This document shows, in pieces, positions 33,366 to 45,639 of a stretch of 64,000 nucleotides of DNA. Under the pieces are notes generated by a model. That model made no database searches and was not told where the DNA came from. It saw only the letters and a list, made by a program, of their open reading frames with translations. The DNA is from Cryptomeria japonica (taxonomy: Eukaryota > Streptophyta > Pinopsida > Cupressales > Cupressaceae): contig NC_081410.1 in assembly GCF_030272615.1 (NCBI RefSeq), positions 567,195,152 to 567,259,151 on the forward strand, in the 5' to 3' direction. Within the stretch, counting starts at the first letter, position 1. Each line of letters starts with the position of its first letter. A program made the translations under genes and the position numbers.

Positions 33366-34500
33366 AAAGTCACAAATAAAACGAAAGAAAATAATGAAAT
33401 GATACATAGAAGTTGATTGGTCTATGCACGCATACCTTCAAATTATAATTACCATACATAGAACATATTTAGTTTTTGATTATATGATAAAATAGTTTTT
33501 AAAGGGATCTGAAATACTTTTTACAAAACATTGTCACAAAGATAGACATAAACAACCAATAGCCAACAACTAGCAATAGACCGCCTAAACACAAAATAAA
33601 AACTATAATATTTTAAAATATCATTACAATTCCAAATTATAAATACAATCATGTTAGAAAATGTGACAAGAGAAAACCTTTACAATAATGAAGATTTTCC
33701 TAGAGATACAAATAGTTTGGAGAACTCTCTTCATAATACCTATAGTGTGTTCTTCTAGAGCTAGGCATGGCATTGTTGAAGCCCTAAAAAATATGCACCC
33801 CTTGTAGCCTCTAGCTTCTACTAAAACAACCAATCTCTCTTTTAAAATGAAACCAAAAAATGGTTGTAACATAGGTGTGAAACACTAATCGATGACAATG
33901 TAGCAATGTCAAATTTGGAACCAAGAATGAATCATGCCAAAGATGGGAACCTCAAATTGAAAGATGGGTTAGGCATTGATCTTGGTAAAAAACATGGTAC
34001 CCTTATTCATCCCTAAGATATATAATCACTAAAATAATCTTATTCATATATCAAATAACTAGCATGCCTCACTAGACCCATAAATTTGACCTTATACTCC
34101 ACAATTATCAATGGTCCTTATTGTAACTAGTAAAATTCATAGAGTTTCCTATATTCCATGGCTAAACTACTAGGTACTATTTCCTAGAAGTGGATTTTTT
34201 TAAACCTTTTTCAAGAAATAGTTACATCACATCATATCATTGTACATAATCTTCATACAATTCCACCAAATGGAAGCCTCCTTCTCTAGATAGGATCTAG
34301 AAACTTTTGTGTGAGTGTTCATGTTAATCAATACAAAGTACTTACCTATCCCAACCAAGCTTCTGCAATATTTCATCCACCCAAGATATCAAACTTAAAA
34401 TTGCATGCATCTTCTTAAGCTCTTTAAGTAGTATATATACTCTTCAATTACAATGACATTCCTCAAGAGATATTAAGTATACTATTCCTAACCAATTATA
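33366..34500. other. no recognisable gene
   Basis: AT-rich unique sequence. The small minus-strand ORF at 33654-33872 (72 codons) has no recognised motif and no repeated copy in the window. Confidence 0.5.
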
Positions 34501-34506
34501 TATATG

Positions 34507-34529
34507 TTTGTGTGTGTGCATGTGTGTGA

Positions 34530-34607
<78 letters not shown>
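34507..34607. repeat. (GT)n microsatellite at the left edge of unit C
   Basis: GT run with a few interruptions (GCATG, GAATA) near its start. Similarity to units A and B begins about 10 bp after it, so it may have been the recombination point that truncated unit C. Confidence 0.95.
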
Positions 34608-34609
<2 letters not shown>

Positions 34610-34617
34610 TGTAATAT

Positions 34618-36544
34618 GTTTATAGGATCCTCTTATTGATCTTTAGGATTCTCCATTATTTTATTTTTTTCTTTTTATAACATACTCTAAATGATACTAT
34701 ATATCCATTTCATTTACTAACTTAATCATTTTCCATATTCCTTTTTCGAGCTCTATTGTGATTTTACCTCATACCTTTCTCCAAATATTTCCCTTACCTA
34801 GATTCTAAAGGAGCAATAGTAACTTCTTTCATTATGTATAAAATATTAAATGGAATTGTATATTATATATAGTAATTAAAATATTCTTAAAAATAAGATC
34901 ACTTCCAATAATAGACTCTATGAATCTCACTTTTATTAAAATATATAGAAATAGTGCCTTACATGTTGGAATATTAGGTAAAATGGGTGTGCAAGGTATC
35001 AAGTCACTTGAATAGGAGGGTGTCATCGATAGTGCTTCCCTTATAAGATTATCTCTTTCAAATTCTCTTTTCATATTCATAAAAAAATTCTACCATGTCC
35101 AAGGATTGCCTAATCATAATTGTAGTATTTTGTAGCTCAACAAACCATTCCACTCTATATTTTTTAATTAAACTATAATATAGCCATTTAACTAGGCCCC
35201 TTTATACCTTTGATAAAAAATTTCTATTCTTTGTCAAATTTCTTTTGTATCATTTTCCTCATTTAGAACTAGAGATTCTTGGGATTTTACTTTCTCGACT
35301 TCTACTCTTTTTTAGCTATAGGGATAAATTTAGAATTATAAATTTATTTTTCAACAATTCTTATGGCTTGAAAACACTCAATACTTTTATTTTCATTATA
35401 TTTGGATATGTATTTTTCCTAGTACCAATCGGATAAGACTAAATAATTCAAATTCAAAGAGGTTATATAATTATTATTACATTATTTTTTAACATCAACA
35501 AGACTACAATAATGTCACCATTGTTAGCACAAATATTCTATTGCCTATTAGTTTTCAAGAAATTAAAATCTAATTGTCACTAGCTTTGAGGATTTATCAT
35601 GTCATTGGTGAAAAATTTAACCATTTTTGGAAGGTCATCATCTTTGGATTTGAGGAACTGGTATGACTTGATGATGTTTAATAGAAACAGTATTATTTGT
35701 TCAAAGTTGGGAAAAAAATGGATTTAGAACAACATGATGATATTTGTTAGAAAGGGTAATTTGTTGGCAATGAAAAAATATTTTTTAGTAGCATGGTTAT
35801 TTATATAAGTAGAACCATGCATTTATGGAGGTATAAGCTATTTAATATTCATTTGAAGTGTCACAAAATGTAGTGAAATTGCATGAAAAATATATTTTTA
35901 GTATTGGCATATTATGCCTAGGATAGGATTCATTAATATAGTATTATGCATCAATTGATAGTTTATCATGGAAATTTGGTTATAACGACCTAGTTGATTG
36001 AGTGAGGATAGAAATTTGAAACCATATTCCTAAGGCATCATTTGTTTATCAAAAATCAATGCCTCATTGTACAATTGTGTCATGTATTACAATAGCAATA
36101 GTCTACCTCATAAACATAAAGTGGGGGTATCAAAGAATCTTAAATACATTTGGTCAACCATGAAATGGTTTGGTTTTTTTATGACAAACAATTTTGTGGA
36201 CAACTTATGAAAATAGGCATTGAATGGTCTCATAGGTTTATTATGATCTATTGGAGAAGTAGGAAACTAATCATACACAAGGAGAATATTTATGGGCAAT
36301 ATGAAATGGTTGATAGAAAAGTTTGCAAGTTGATCTCAATAGTTACAAATCTCCAAAAAGAAAGACAAGATATCATATTTTAAAGCTAATTTAATCAAGA
36401 TATATGAAAAAAATTCTTTTTGTATACTATATTTTTATCAAGAATTCAAGATCATATTAAGACATCTTTGCAAGCATGTATGTGCTCCCCAATAATTCAA
36501 ACGCTAATATATTAAAAAAATAGAATAAATTTTTTAAGACTTTA
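34618..36544. repeat. partial duplication unit C
   Basis: Matches unit B from GGATCCTCTTATTGATC (B about 30730) to about 32625, more diverged than A is from B. It ends at AAGACTTTA, where the LTR element starting TGATG at 36545 is inserted. It contains the third copy of the short frame, open at 36150-36383. Confidence 0.88.
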
Positions 36545-38643
36545 TGATGTAGGAGCATCGAGTTAGCTTTGTTTTTTTATATTATTTCAATTTTGATTGG
36601 AAGGATTTGGTTCAGGTAGATACAATTTTTTTCACCATATGGAGAGGAAGTTGGACAGTCCAAAAGGGACAATTAGTTGCCTACAACAAGGGAAGGTGAA
36701 CAATTAAAGACGGGTAGAAACAAACAGTTGGAAGATTAATAGGAAGAGTAAGTTGAATAATTATGGAGGAAAATGGGATGGATAAAAGAATAAGTTATGA
36801 ATGATAGAAAGGCGTGAAGGCCAATCGGCAGAATAGAGTGAGCAAGCCGATAGGAGATAGGCTGAACTAGGAGGCCAAATAGAAAAAAGTCCAGAAAATG
36901 ATCAATAAAAGAATTGGGAGAAGACCAATAGAAGATGGAAATGAAATCGATTCTTTACAATATCATAATGGCCAACATTGGATGAGGTGACCACTGATGG
37001 AAGGAAAGAAAGAAGGCAACAATTTTTGAGTTGCAAAAGAACATAAGAAGAATAATCAAGTAGAGAAGTGGGTGAAGAAACAAGGGAATGATGTAGGGGA
37101 AGAGGACGAATAAAACAAAGGTCATGCAATTAAGGGTGAAGAACTGTGAGTAAGGAAAGAGAGATAAGTAATTGAAGCTTGAGCAAGGAGAGATCGAGAG
37201 TAGACAAAAGAAATAGGTAGTAGAATGGTTCAACGGGTTTAAGGCTTGCAGGGCAAAGAATAAATGTTATGTCATTTTAATTATAATAATCTTGACATGT
37301 TATAGAAATAAAGTTCTCATTGTGTTTGTCTTAGAATTAGCAATAAAATGACCTTTCTGTTTCTCTATTTATTTATTGGTTTACTTAAAGTTCTTGTCAA
37401 CCAGAATATGTTGTAATAGAAATATTTATTTGGTGTTAATTTCTTGTCACTATGTTGACAGCAAGTCTAGTGCAAGAGCACCTAAGGTTTAGTCAATTGT
37501 CAATTTGGATTTTTGAGTCTTAGGAGTTAGGGTTAGGTCTATTTTGATTCAATAAGGTCTGTTGAGACCATTTGTAATGTTATTTCATGTTTTTGGATAT
37601 GTTTGTCAAAATCGGAGTCATGATTTTCAATTTTGTAAAGTTGCTCAAAATGTTGTCATTTTTGTATAATCAGGATAAGCTATGGTCGATAAGATGTAAT
37701 TGGGATAAAAAGTTGTCATTACTATTATCGGGATAGGTTAAACCGATAAGGGTGTTGGTTCCCAAACCAACAGTCCTCAAGTTCTAGAGGAATTGCCACT
37801 AACTCATCGACAAACTTGGGGAAGGGTTTTGGCCAACGAACAAGATTCAGTCACAAAATTGAGATCTCCTGCACTTCTAGCTCTACGAGACCAAAGAGGG
37901 TGAACCTATGCAATGTCATATAAATTTCAGCTTCAAAACACTCTTGACATTGCATATTACAGCAGATCATCCCAATGAAAGATACTAAGGAAGATGGATA
38001 AACTCTTGGCTATGGCTTTAACCTTAGTTTGTAAGCATCTAGGCATTGATTGAGGAGGGGTACACTAATCCTACTCCTAATGCATAAATAAATGTAGAAA
38101 GTAAAAGAGATTTTGATTATGATAAGATTCTGAAAAATGAAAGCAACAACCATGACCAGTGCCTTGTATGGGCAGCAAAGTCAACTCCATAATCTGCAGA
38201 TTTAACATTCAAATAGGTTAACATGCAACCATTGGGCTTGAAATGATAGTGCATTACAGTAACATTCTCCCTTTTGATCTCACCACAACCATACTGAAGA
38301 ATCTCAGATATACACAACACTATTCCTACACCTTGAAGAAGCAAATTAATCCCTTCCTGGAATAGAATCAATCAACAAGATATACACCTGACTTGTAGGG
38401 ACAAAACAAAAGATCCTTGATCATTTCATTTCATAAAATATAGCATACATAAGAGAGATAGCTGCAAATAAAACTTCTAAAACTATTTGTATTCAGATTA
38501 CAAACTATTTGACGCATAAAACTACAAACTGAAAGAAAAACTCCAGTTGTCATGAAAAAACTTGCACCATACACATGGAAGCATTGCTTCCAGATTCCTA
38601 AGAGAAATTAAATTTAGAATCCACTTCACACTAAACCCGAATT

Positions 38644-38654
38644 CCCTTTTATAG
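38644..38654 (-). promoter_or_regulatory. TATA box of the nested LTR
   Basis: Minus strand CTATAAAAGGG. It lies about 1.6 kb inside the right (sense 5') end of the LTR, downstream of the repeated-motif array, as expected for a U3 promoter. Confidence 0.5.
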
Positions 38655-39341
38655 ACCAAGGGAGAAAAACAAGCCACAGGCCAGGTGAGACACACTTGTC
38701 AAAATTTGATTGCGTGGGACAAAATATACAATGAGGTGTCCCTCTTCCTACTCTACACGCAATCCATCTGGAGGCATTCAATGCAAGCAACTATGAAGAT
38801 AGCCTCTGAGACCTAGGACCATGATCCTGAGGACAACAGTAGAGGGAAGTGTCTCGAGCCAGACAAAATTTGCCTTAATTTCGTCCCCTACTGCACCCTG
38901 ATCGACTTCTGAATCTGGATTATTACCTTTAGTAATCTATCGGGTCTGTGTCCTCACATATTCTCAGTTGTTGAACCTCTGGCACGTTAAAGGTAGTGAA
39001 ATCTCACCGATTGATCACCTGATTTCATGGAGTCGCTCAACCATTCCTCTATCCAATCTTCATTAAATGCACCTCCTCCTTGGTGCCATCATTGAAATCC
39101 AATCTGATTTGATTGCAAAAATTTACCTATAGTGTGTCGGCACAATCATTTCCATTGGCATCGTCTCTCCCTTCAACAGATGGAATTTGGCCAATCAGCA
39201 CGTACCACATCCCAAAATGCTCCCCTCTATCCTCTGGTCAACCCTCCACATGGACACTTTGACCTTCAGGTTGTATTCTGCAAATCACATAACACGCATG
39301 TTATGCACCCCTGTGATTTCATCATATGGCCCTCAACATCA

Positions 39342-39872
39342 TGGGATAACAGGTTCCACCTTTCTCTTTGTCATTACTTATCCCGTGCTACCTTTGAGAC
39401 ATCACTTTACCCCCGTGGGGTAAGCCCTTTCTTCATTTTTCCTTTATTTCCTTATACCACGACCCTCAAAAACACTCTTATTGCCTCTGTGGGATAAGCC
39501 CTTTGTCCTCAGCCTCTGTCATCTTCTTATCCCGCAGCACTTTTTACTACCTCAACTATTCCCACGGGATAAGGTTTTTATGTGTTTGCATTACATTCTT
39601 ATCCCGCACGGCCAAACTATTCATTGAAGAATGGCATGGGACAAGCTTAAGTGCTCACTTGATTCTTTATTACTCCTTGTCTCGTGCGGCCCCTTTTGGC
39701 TACCATGAAGATTATGTGGGATAAGGATATCCTTGTATCATTAGATCCCATCTCATCCCGCGGTACTTTTCTATTGCTTCAAATATACCGTGGGATAAGC
39801 CATCCCTTTGTGGATTTCTCTTGCCTTATCCCACATGACCCTTTGGATGGTAACCTTGCCTCGCAGGATAAC
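39342..39872. repeat. 75-bp-period array of inverted GATAAG-type motifs
   Basis: GGGATAAG-type motifs (some degenerate) start near 39342, 39416, 39490, 39565, 39640, 39718, 39791 and 39866. Inverted CTTATCCC-type motifs start near 39377, 39450, 39526, 39598, 39675, 39752 and 39824. Both series have a period of 72-78 bp and are offset by about half a period. The motif flanks (CCCGCACGGCC / CCGTGGGATAAGCC) are conserved while the 25-30-bp spacers are largely unrelated. Lies in the inferred U3 of the nested LTR. Confidence 0.88.
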
Positions 39873-40804
39873 AAATGGTCTTATCGCCAGCCGATAAGAA
39901 TGAACCATGGAGACCGGCCCGTCAATGACATGGAACCCATCAGTCGGTGAAGCCTAAGTGAGTTGACTGGTTGGACCTTTCAACTCAAAAATAAAATATT
40001 TTGGAGCCCAAAAAGACTCCCTCCTGCACTTCAAAATACTTAGCCAGCCCAAATACTCAAGGCGGTCAATAACATGATGAGATGCTGATGTTAGGCATGC
40101 AATCAATAACATATCATGTTATCAACACATCATATAATCCTCATGTTATACAACACATTGTTGCCTGCCACAGTATGATAACCTACTTGTTACCTTGCAA
40201 AAAGGCGATTTTGAATGCAACAAACAAAATTTATAACCTCGGGTCCTCAAATTTATGCAAAATTTAGAGGTCCCAACAAAAGGGTATTATTGTGGTTATC
40301 GAGATAGTTTATACTATCAGTTTTGTAAAATTTTATTCAGACAACTTCGCATAGTTATTCCGATAAGGTATCAATATTAGAATCGAGATAGTTAACCCGA
40401 TAAGCATCATGGTGGTGGAAATTTGTCATCGGAATAGCTAATCTGATAAGGTTGTCATTTGGATAATTTACACTATTGGGATTGCAAAATATTGTCTAGC
40501 TGTCTTCAATGGGTTATTCTGATAGGAATCCACATGTCTCGATCGGTATAGCTATACCGAAATCAGTGACATCGGGTAGGTTTCTTCTATTGGGATGACT
40601 TAAAATTGTTGTTCTGCATTCATGTCTTATTCTGATGAGAGATTAAAGGTCATGATCAGAGTTGTTATTCTGATATCAATACCTAGTGTTGGTCTATCAT
40701 CTCGGTATTTATATTTCGACACATGTGTCCGACAGTAGCTCATCAGTTTTTGAATTTGAACAACCATGCAATCCAACAGTCACAGTGGGAAGATTCAAAT
40801 TTTG

Positions 40805-40811
40805 TATAAAT
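40805..40811 (+). promoter_or_regulatory. TATA box of the outer 5' LTR
   Basis: TATAAAT, about 550 bp before the LTR end and downstream of the GATAAG-rich part of the LTR, as expected for U3/R. Short motif, so tentative. Confidence 0.4.
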
Positions 40812-41360
40812 TATATGAGAAACGGATGGAGAATAGAGGCAGAGGGGGAAAACTAGAATAATTTTGTAACTTTTTTTTTTCAAATTTGAAGACGTTGGCA
40901 CCAATTTTGCAAGCTTGTTTCCACTCTGTTTCTATAGTTTGACCTTTTTATTGTATTTTCATATTATTGTATGAAATCAAATATGCACTATGTTACCTTT
41001 TGTTGTCGATGATTGGAATTTTGCATATCTAATAGAAATCTGACTGTTTCTCCCTAACTCAGTTGTCATAACACCTTGAAACATGGTGTGAGGGCCCAAG
41101 TGGGGTGAGTGGACAAAATTCCATAGTTAGCATATAGGCTTATGTTTTGTTGCAATTTGACATTTTATGTTGTGACGGGTAGTCTTTGAAAGGTTTTTAT
41201 GTGTTTTGAATGTTGTGAGTCTATTGAAAGGAGTTTTTGTATTGCACCAAATTCTATGTGAGAGTGTATGTGCTAAAAGTTTGGTTTTAGGTAGTACATA
41301 AGTGTGTGGGTGTGAGCCAACATGTGATATCAGTGTTGGTGTGTGAGGTTTTTAGCATCA

Positions 41361-43200
41361 AGTGGTATCAGAGCCCAAAAGATTTGGGTAGGGGAAGTTA
41401 GTTTTATTCTTGTTTAAAGATATGTGTGTTGCAAATTAATAGGTTAAAGAGAAGAATTTGGTTACCAAAATACTAGGCAAAGAAAAAGAAAAGAGGAGCC
41501 CTAGGTGAGATATCAAGAATTCAAGAAGAGAGAAGATAGAAAGTGCAGCAGAACATTCGAAAAGGAAGTTCTAAGAAGAAAGACAAAATAATAACAAATA
41601 AGAGCAAACAAGATGCAAAGTTTGATAGAGAAATGGTAGAGTTGAGAGGAAATTTAGAGAGGTGTAAAATTATGATGAAGCAGTGGCTTGAGGAAAGAAG
41701 ACAAGAATATGTTTGGTGTTAGCCAATGAATAAGAAGTTGAAATGGCCTGAAAAAGAAGATTGTGAAGAAAAGAAGAAGGCAAAGGATAGATGCCATAAG
41801 AGTAGAAGATAAAATTATGAGGAAACCCTAAAAGGGTTCAAATAGCAAAAAGTTGCCAAGTGAGGAACATGTAATAGAGGAGATGAAGGAATTTCTCATT
41901 GTGGAGGACATGAAGAAAATTAATGAAGAATGGAGAGTATAAGTGCAGAAAGAAGCACTCAAAAGAGGAAGCAATAAAGAGAGGAAGGTGTCACAAAGGA
42001 AGCACTCATGGGGACATGTTGGTCTCTATTTTTAATTGCTAATGTTATGTTTAAGTATGTTTTTGTAGGTATACAAAACCTAATAAGGATGGTTGAGAAC
42101 AAGACCTTGGAGTTGATAAGAGAAAGGGAAAGTAGGACCATAGACAACAATGAAGATGAGAAAGAGAGGAGGCTAGTTGTAGTTGTATATCAAGAAGAGT
42201 TTACAGCACAGTCATATTGTAAAGATTCTAAAAATAAATATGAGGATGATGAAGCTTTTTGATATGGTAATGAAGATAAGGAAGAAACCCTAGAGTTTCA
42301 TGATGCCTTGGAATATTTTGTAGATATAGGATAGGATGTCTATGAGGAGGAAGAGTTGGGAGACAAAGAAGCCAATGATGGAAGTAAATCGGGACAGCAG
42401 GTAAAAGGATGTCACAAAGTTGATCTTGGTTATGTAAGTGGAAATGAAAATGTTAGTTTTGATCATATAAGTAGAAGTAAGAATGTGGATAAGAAAGTTG
42501 GTAAGGAGAGATGGAAATTGTTGAATCGTGGGTATATAGTTACAAGTTGGCAGAATAAATCAGTTGTTAAGGGACAAGAGAGAAATTATAAAGAAGGGGG
42601 TATTCATGATGGAGTTTCAAGCAACAATCAAGTGAAAAATATGAGAGATATGAAAGGGTTAAAGTGGAAACAAGAATACAAGGTAAGTATTTAATAGTGG
42701 CATACTAGAGAAGGTGTTTGTAGGCAGAAAAAATACTATTCATAAAGGAGAAAGAGTGCAGCAATAAATAGACATCCGCACAAGGCTAAAGAAAATAGGG
42801 TTTGGTTGGTTAGGTGCAAAACAGCAATAGATGAAAGTGGTATTGTTGGACATGGTCAAGAGGGAACACTTCAAGAGAATGGAAGATGTGAAGAGATGAA
42901 TGAGTGTGTGGGTGAAGAAGAGAAATAATTTGTAGAAGGAACATGTCTTATGGAGGGAATGAAAGAAACAAATGAAGATGAAAAGATAAGGGTATTAGTG
43001 GCTGAAAATGAGGAAGCAAAGGATGAGATTGCAGCAATTACAAAGGTTGAAAAACTTACAAGGACTTGTGGAGGTCTTATGGTTGGAAAATATCTTAGAG
43101 AGAATGGAAATGGCAATACAAACTTGATAGAGAAGATTGCAACAAAGGTAGAGGTTGTTGAAAGTGTTTAAGACAAAGAGGTAATATTTTATTTTTCGCC
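41361..43200 (+). pseudogene. gag-position coding relic, acidic/Lys-rich, unrecognised
   Basis: Directly after the primer site comes purine-rich, plus-strand coding-like sequence with many Glu and Lys codons. It includes frames at 41580-41750 (VELRGNLERCKIMMKQWLEERR), 42008-42262 (TLELIRERESRTIDNNEDEKE), 42356-42694 and 42950-43171 (a helical, Glu-rich segment). No zinc knuckle, protease or other domain is recognised. Position suggests a gag-like or captured protein of a non-autonomous element. Many stops. Confidence 0.4.
41363..41374 (+). other. primer-binding site, initiator Met tRNA type
   Basis: TGGTATCAGAGC, an exact match to the standard plant site, 2 bp after the CATCA end of the LTR. 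It fixes the orientation of the element as plus. Confidence 0.92.
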
Positions 43201-43297
43201 AAAGGCATTACTTATATGAAGTGGACTGGCTAACTTTGGACATCCACGGCTCACAGTGTTCTATAGGAGTTACAAGACAATTGAAGCCATCTGGACG

Positions 43298-43413
43298 TAG
43301 GATTTTCTTTGTTTTTCATTCGTTGATTTCTCGTCTTCTATCATAGGGAACTGGTTCAGGATTTTCACTATTTTTTGTTCGTTGATTTCTCATTTTCTTC
43401 CACAGGGAACTGG
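43298..43413. repeat. 59-bp tandem pair
   Basis: CGTTGATTTCTC occurs at 43321 and 43380, each followed by AGGGAACTGG after 20-22 bp and preceded by AGGATTTTC. A direct duplication. Confidence 0.88.
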
Positions 43414-43789
43414 ATAGCCATTGAATAACAAATTCATGCACATCCAAACCTTCGACCTGCAATCAAAAACTTTAAAATTGGTCAAAATGTCCATTAGTCT
43501 AGTCGTTCATCGTTGTAATCCTCTTTTCTCACCACTCTCTTTAATTGGGCTCTTCTGTTTACATTTTGAGCTCTTCTGTTTACACTTCAATATTATAATT
43601 AACCAAAAAATGGTAACAATCCATGAAATTGTGTGATGCTTTATAAATAGAAGAATGAAATTGTCGAATGTGGAATGAAGGGGTATCATAGAGGATTACG
43701 CATGTGCAATTTATTTGCAAGTATCATGGAATGGCAAACAACAAGGCCTCGTGTATGCTTCTATTGGCCCTATTTCCATCCATCATCTA

Positions 43790-44300
43790 GTCCATTCATG
43801 AAATTTGATGATTGTAGGATATGCACAAATTGTCTTTGTTGAGAAGTCTTTAGAAACATTCAAGCAATTGCAATTGGCAGGTGTGAAGCCAGTCTTCGCA
43901 ACCTTCATCAACATTCTCCCTGTCTATGCTAAAGAGATTTGAAACAGAGTATGGACATACATCATAGGATAAAGGATAGCGAATTTATTTTTGTATTTGC
44001 AACTTCCCTGGCAGACATGTACGCAAAACGTGGAAGTATATACAAGGCACGTCAATTGTTTAACAAAATGTCTAAAAAAGAGAAGTCACCTTAGGGGATG
44101 CCACGATTGTAGGATTTTCACAAAATGGATGTATTATAAAGGGTTTAGAAACTTTCAAATTGGCAGATGTAAAGGCCAACTCTGCAACATTTGTCATTAT
44201 CTTCCCAACCTGTGCAAAATGAGAGCTTTCGATCGGGGTACAGATAAAATCAGATTTAGTCATTTTCATGAGAATATACAGGCTATTTCCCACGCCATAT
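43790..44300 (+). pseudogene. PPR protein fragment (plus strand)
   Basis: Translation with frame changes gives pentatricopeptide repeat motifs of the PLS type. Near 43805-43925: MIVGYAQIVFVEKSLETFKQ, LAGVKPVFATFINILPVYAK. Near 44010-44075: SLADMYAKRGSIYKARQLFN. Near 44100-44245: IVGFSQNG, LETFKLADVKANSATF, then CAKMRAF. This corresponds to about two and a half repeats. PPR proteins bind organellar RNA and act in its editing, splicing or stability. Stops and shifts show it is a dead fragment. It lies inside the LTR element, so it may be captured gene sequence. Confidence 0.8.
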
Positions 44301-45639
44301 TACCTTTCTAGTTCTCTAAATTACTTGCCTTTTCATACAGCCAAAAAATGAAAGTAGACTAGCTTACAACTTGATTGGATATATTTCTATAGCATTAGGT
44401 TTTCTAGGATTACTTTATCTGTCAATTTTCTAATCTAAACCAAGAGAATTCAGATTTATTTCCAATTTCAAAATCAACTAAATTAGTATGAACATAGAAA
44501 ATGCAAACTGGAAACTGAAAAAGGGAAGAGAACAATGGTCATCTCAAACGCTTCTTTAGAACTAGATTGGACCATTAAGCAACATGTCTAATAAAAGAAA
44601 CTACTTTTGGTTAGTGTCATACTAAATTTACACAATTATTCTCTAAGCTCTCTAAGACTATTTTTCAAATCCAAAGTTTTAGATTTGAAGCATCCTACAT
44701 CTACATAGCAAAAGAGAAAAAATAGGAAAGAAGAAGAGGACAAGACATGGAGTGTTGGGTTTTTCATGGTGGAACATAAAACTCCACACAAAGATCCAAA
44801 AGGGTACCTTGAGCTCTATCAATTAATATTCATCAATGCCTTTCATATATATCTTTTTTCTTAGTTGTTAATGTGTTCATAGTTTTAATATCTTGTCTTG
44901 ATGTATGTCCTTCGTTAATACCCTAGTTTTTAGGTTTCTTCCATGAAATCATTTTCCAATCATTGACTTAAATTAGAGCAAAATAAAGTGTGTTTTATAG
45001 CGGACTTATGCAGCAAGAATATATGGGAGTAGTCATGTTGCATTTGCATTCATATGGTGTGAAAGCTTTCATATTAATTAGTGGCATTAGTGTAGCAACT
45101 TGCAACATGGTATGAAGATTCAAAATGGATTTTTCAAAGATGATATCTAGCATGAATGACATCTACCAATCCACTTCCACTTACCAATGGTTTTTTGAAA
45201 GTTTGTGAAAGATGAATTCAAGCAATTTTTGGAGTTTAGTTAGTAAAAATTTATAGCTCCATTTCATGACACTGATGTGTTGCCAATCTCCAAGTGAAAG
45301 AAGATCGTATCTATTTGCAAGTATAAAATTTCTTATACCTTCATGGCTCATCAACTAATGTCAATGACATTTTTCGTATAATTTACATTACTTGTCAACT
45401 ATGAGTATTATAAGAACAATGTTATGGGTAAGGGAGCAATTATTTCAGGTGTTAAGTTTGTAGTTAGACTTGTGTTCATCTAACATGCAATTTCATTATT
45501 CAGTCAAGCACGTCTATATTAGTAATTGATTTGGAATCTAAAACTTTTCTCAATAAACCAACAATTATGGCAGTATTTTTTTCGTGTCTATAATTGTGGG
45601 TATTCCATCATCTAATGATGATGAAATATCATTGACATA
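44301..45639. other. no recognisable gene
   Basis: AT-rich interior of the LTR element between the two PPR fragments. No domains, no tandem repeats and no clear insertion boundaries were seen. Confidence 0.5.

Larger units (their letters stand above)
37754..40279 (-). mobile_element. nested solo LTR, 2.5 kb
   Basis: It begins TGTTGGTTCCC and ends TCCCAACAA. The flanking AAGGG occurs at 37749-37753 and 40280-40284, fitting a 5-bp target duplication with one-base uncertainty at the right end. A CTATAAAAGGG box on the minus strand at 38644-38654 suggests minus orientation. No coding domain and no second LTR are present, so a solo LTR left by recombination is the simplest reading. The left terminus has an 8-bp palindrome (TGTTGGTTCCCAAACCAACA). 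Confidence 0.7.
36545..41360 (+). repeat. 5' LTR (about 2.3 kb without the nested insertion)
   Basis: 36545-37290 aligns with 48626-49361. After the nested solo LTR the sequence resumes at about 40285 and runs to CATCA at 41360, followed at once by the primer-binding site. Repeated (A/C)CGATAAG, ATCGGGATAG and GTTGTCATT words occur at 37650-37753 and 40285-40690, upstream of a TATA box at 40805-40811. Confidence 0.75.

Noticed and set aside
33654-33872. 72-codon minus-strand ORF as a possible gene
   Set aside because: No motif, no repeat copy, no promoter or intron signals; length is within chance for this sequence.
36902-37233. minus-strand ORFs with hydrophobic stretches as membrane proteins (also 48797-49311)
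   Set aside because: They are antisense to the matching parts of the 5' and 3' LTRs and arise from purine-rich sense sequence.
39342-39872. CRISPR-like array of regularly spaced short repeats
   Set aside because: The repeats alternate in orientation, are about 8-14 bp and vary. They lie inside a plant LTR with no cas genes, so the CRISPR model does not apply.
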